Origin: Collinsella aerofaciens
GTDB taxonomy: Bacteria > Actinomycetota > Coriobacteriia > Coriobacteriales > Coriobacteriaceae
NCBI GenBank assembly: GCA_008668235.1
Contig: RQCP01000061.1
Coordinates: forward strand, 1-5,663
Length of the DNA stretch: 5,663 bases
Direction of reading: 5' to 3'
Position 1 is the first letter of the stretch, and each line of letters starts with the position of its first letter. The notes beneath the pieces are model-generated. The model did no database searches, was not told the DNA's origin, and worked only from the letters and a program-made list of their open reading frames with translations. A program made the position numbers and the translations under genes. This document shows positions 5,236 through 5,663 of the stretch, piece by piece.

Positions 5236-5663
5236 ATGAGCGATTTCCTTAACCGTATGAAGTCTGCCGCCAAGGCCGACCTTAAGACGATCGTCCTGCC
5301 CGAGGGCGAGGATCCGCGCACCATCGTCGCGGCCACCAAGATCATCGAGGAGGGCCTGGCAAAGATCGTCATCCTGGGCAACCCCGACGAGATCAACGTT
5401 CCCGGCGGCACCGTCATCGATCCGAGCAATGCCGAGAAGCACGAGGAGTACGCGCAGAAGTTTGCCGAGCTCCGAGCCAAGAAGGGCGTTACCATCGAGC
5501 AGGCTCGCGCCCAGGTGATGGACGCCACCTACTTTGGCACCATGATGGTCAAGATGGGCGACGCCGAGGGCCTGGTCTCCGGCGCCTGCCACTCCACCGC
5601 CGACACCCTTCGCCCCGCGCTGCAGATCCTCAAGACCGCCCCGGGTACCAAGCTGTTCTCGGC
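5236..5663 (+). CDS. pta: Phosphate acetyltransferase, 5' part
   Basis: The first 142 codons of a phosphate acetyl/butyryl transferase family protein, cut by the window edge; the complete family member is about 330 residues. It transfers the acetyl group of acetyl-CoA to phosphate, and acetate kinase then makes ATP, the main energy-yielding acetate branch in fermenting anaerobes. Visible motifs are TIVLPEGEDPRTIVAA (18-33), IVILGNPDEI (44-53), then DATYFGTMMVKMGDAEGLVSG (97-117, near-diagnostic), followed by ACHSTADTLRPALQILKTAPG. No N-terminal regulatory domain (DRTGG type) is present, so this is the short class I form. The start has AAGGAG (5226-5231) four bases upstream. ackA would be expected next, outside the window. 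Acetate kinase itself can be excluded by the motifs. Confidence 0.95.
   Translation, partial: MSDFLNRMKSAAKADLKTIVLPEGEDPRTIVAATKIIEEGLAKIVILGNPDEINVPGGTVIDPSNAEKHEEYAQKFAELRAKKGVTIEQARAQVMDATYFGTMMVKMGDAEGLVSGACHSTADTLRPALQILKTAPGTKLFS

Overview
The window looks like chromosomal DNA from a GC-rich anaerobic actinobacterium of the class Coriobacteriia, most likely Collinsella or a close relative. This is inferred from the strong G/C bias at third codon positions and from how the proteins read; it was not tested by a search. It holds five complete protein genes, the start of a sixth, and one unusual intergenic region.

Left part (183-2406, + strand): a DJ-1/PfpI-family protein and a Maf-family nucleotide pyrophosphatase overlap by four bases (ATGA), so they are probably translationally coupled. 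A small hairpin terminator follows. Next comes a separately started P1-family (DmpA-type) self-processing aminopeptidase. These look like housekeeping genes for protein or metabolite repair, nucleotide-pool cleaning and peptide turnover.

Middle (2407-2777): a 371-base gap between convergent genes, and the most interesting part of the window. It carries two copies, in opposite orientation, of a 110-125 bp hairpin element. The two share a nearly identical core of about 55 bp (49 of 55 aligned columns). Two base pairs of its inner stem have changed in a compensatory way. Each core is enclosed by long perfect inverted arms (29 bp and 21 bp) whose sequences differ between copies except for a shared GTTTG/CAAAC end. 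Between the elements lies what appears to be the last dozen codons of a lost glycosyltransferase gene on the + strand, matching the 3' end of the intact glycosyltransferase on the other side.

Right part (5004-2778, - strand): glf (UDP-galactopyranose mutase) followed by a family 2 glycosyltransferase, overlapping by eight bases. The pair probably makes UDP-galactofuranose and uses it, or another sugar, in a surface polysaccharide.

Far right: a divergent promoter region with a TATAAT box on each strand, an inverted repeat in the glf leader, and a terminator-like hairpin in the pta leader. Then comes the first 142 codons of pta (phosphate acetyltransferase, acetyl-CoA to acetyl phosphate), cut off by the window edge.
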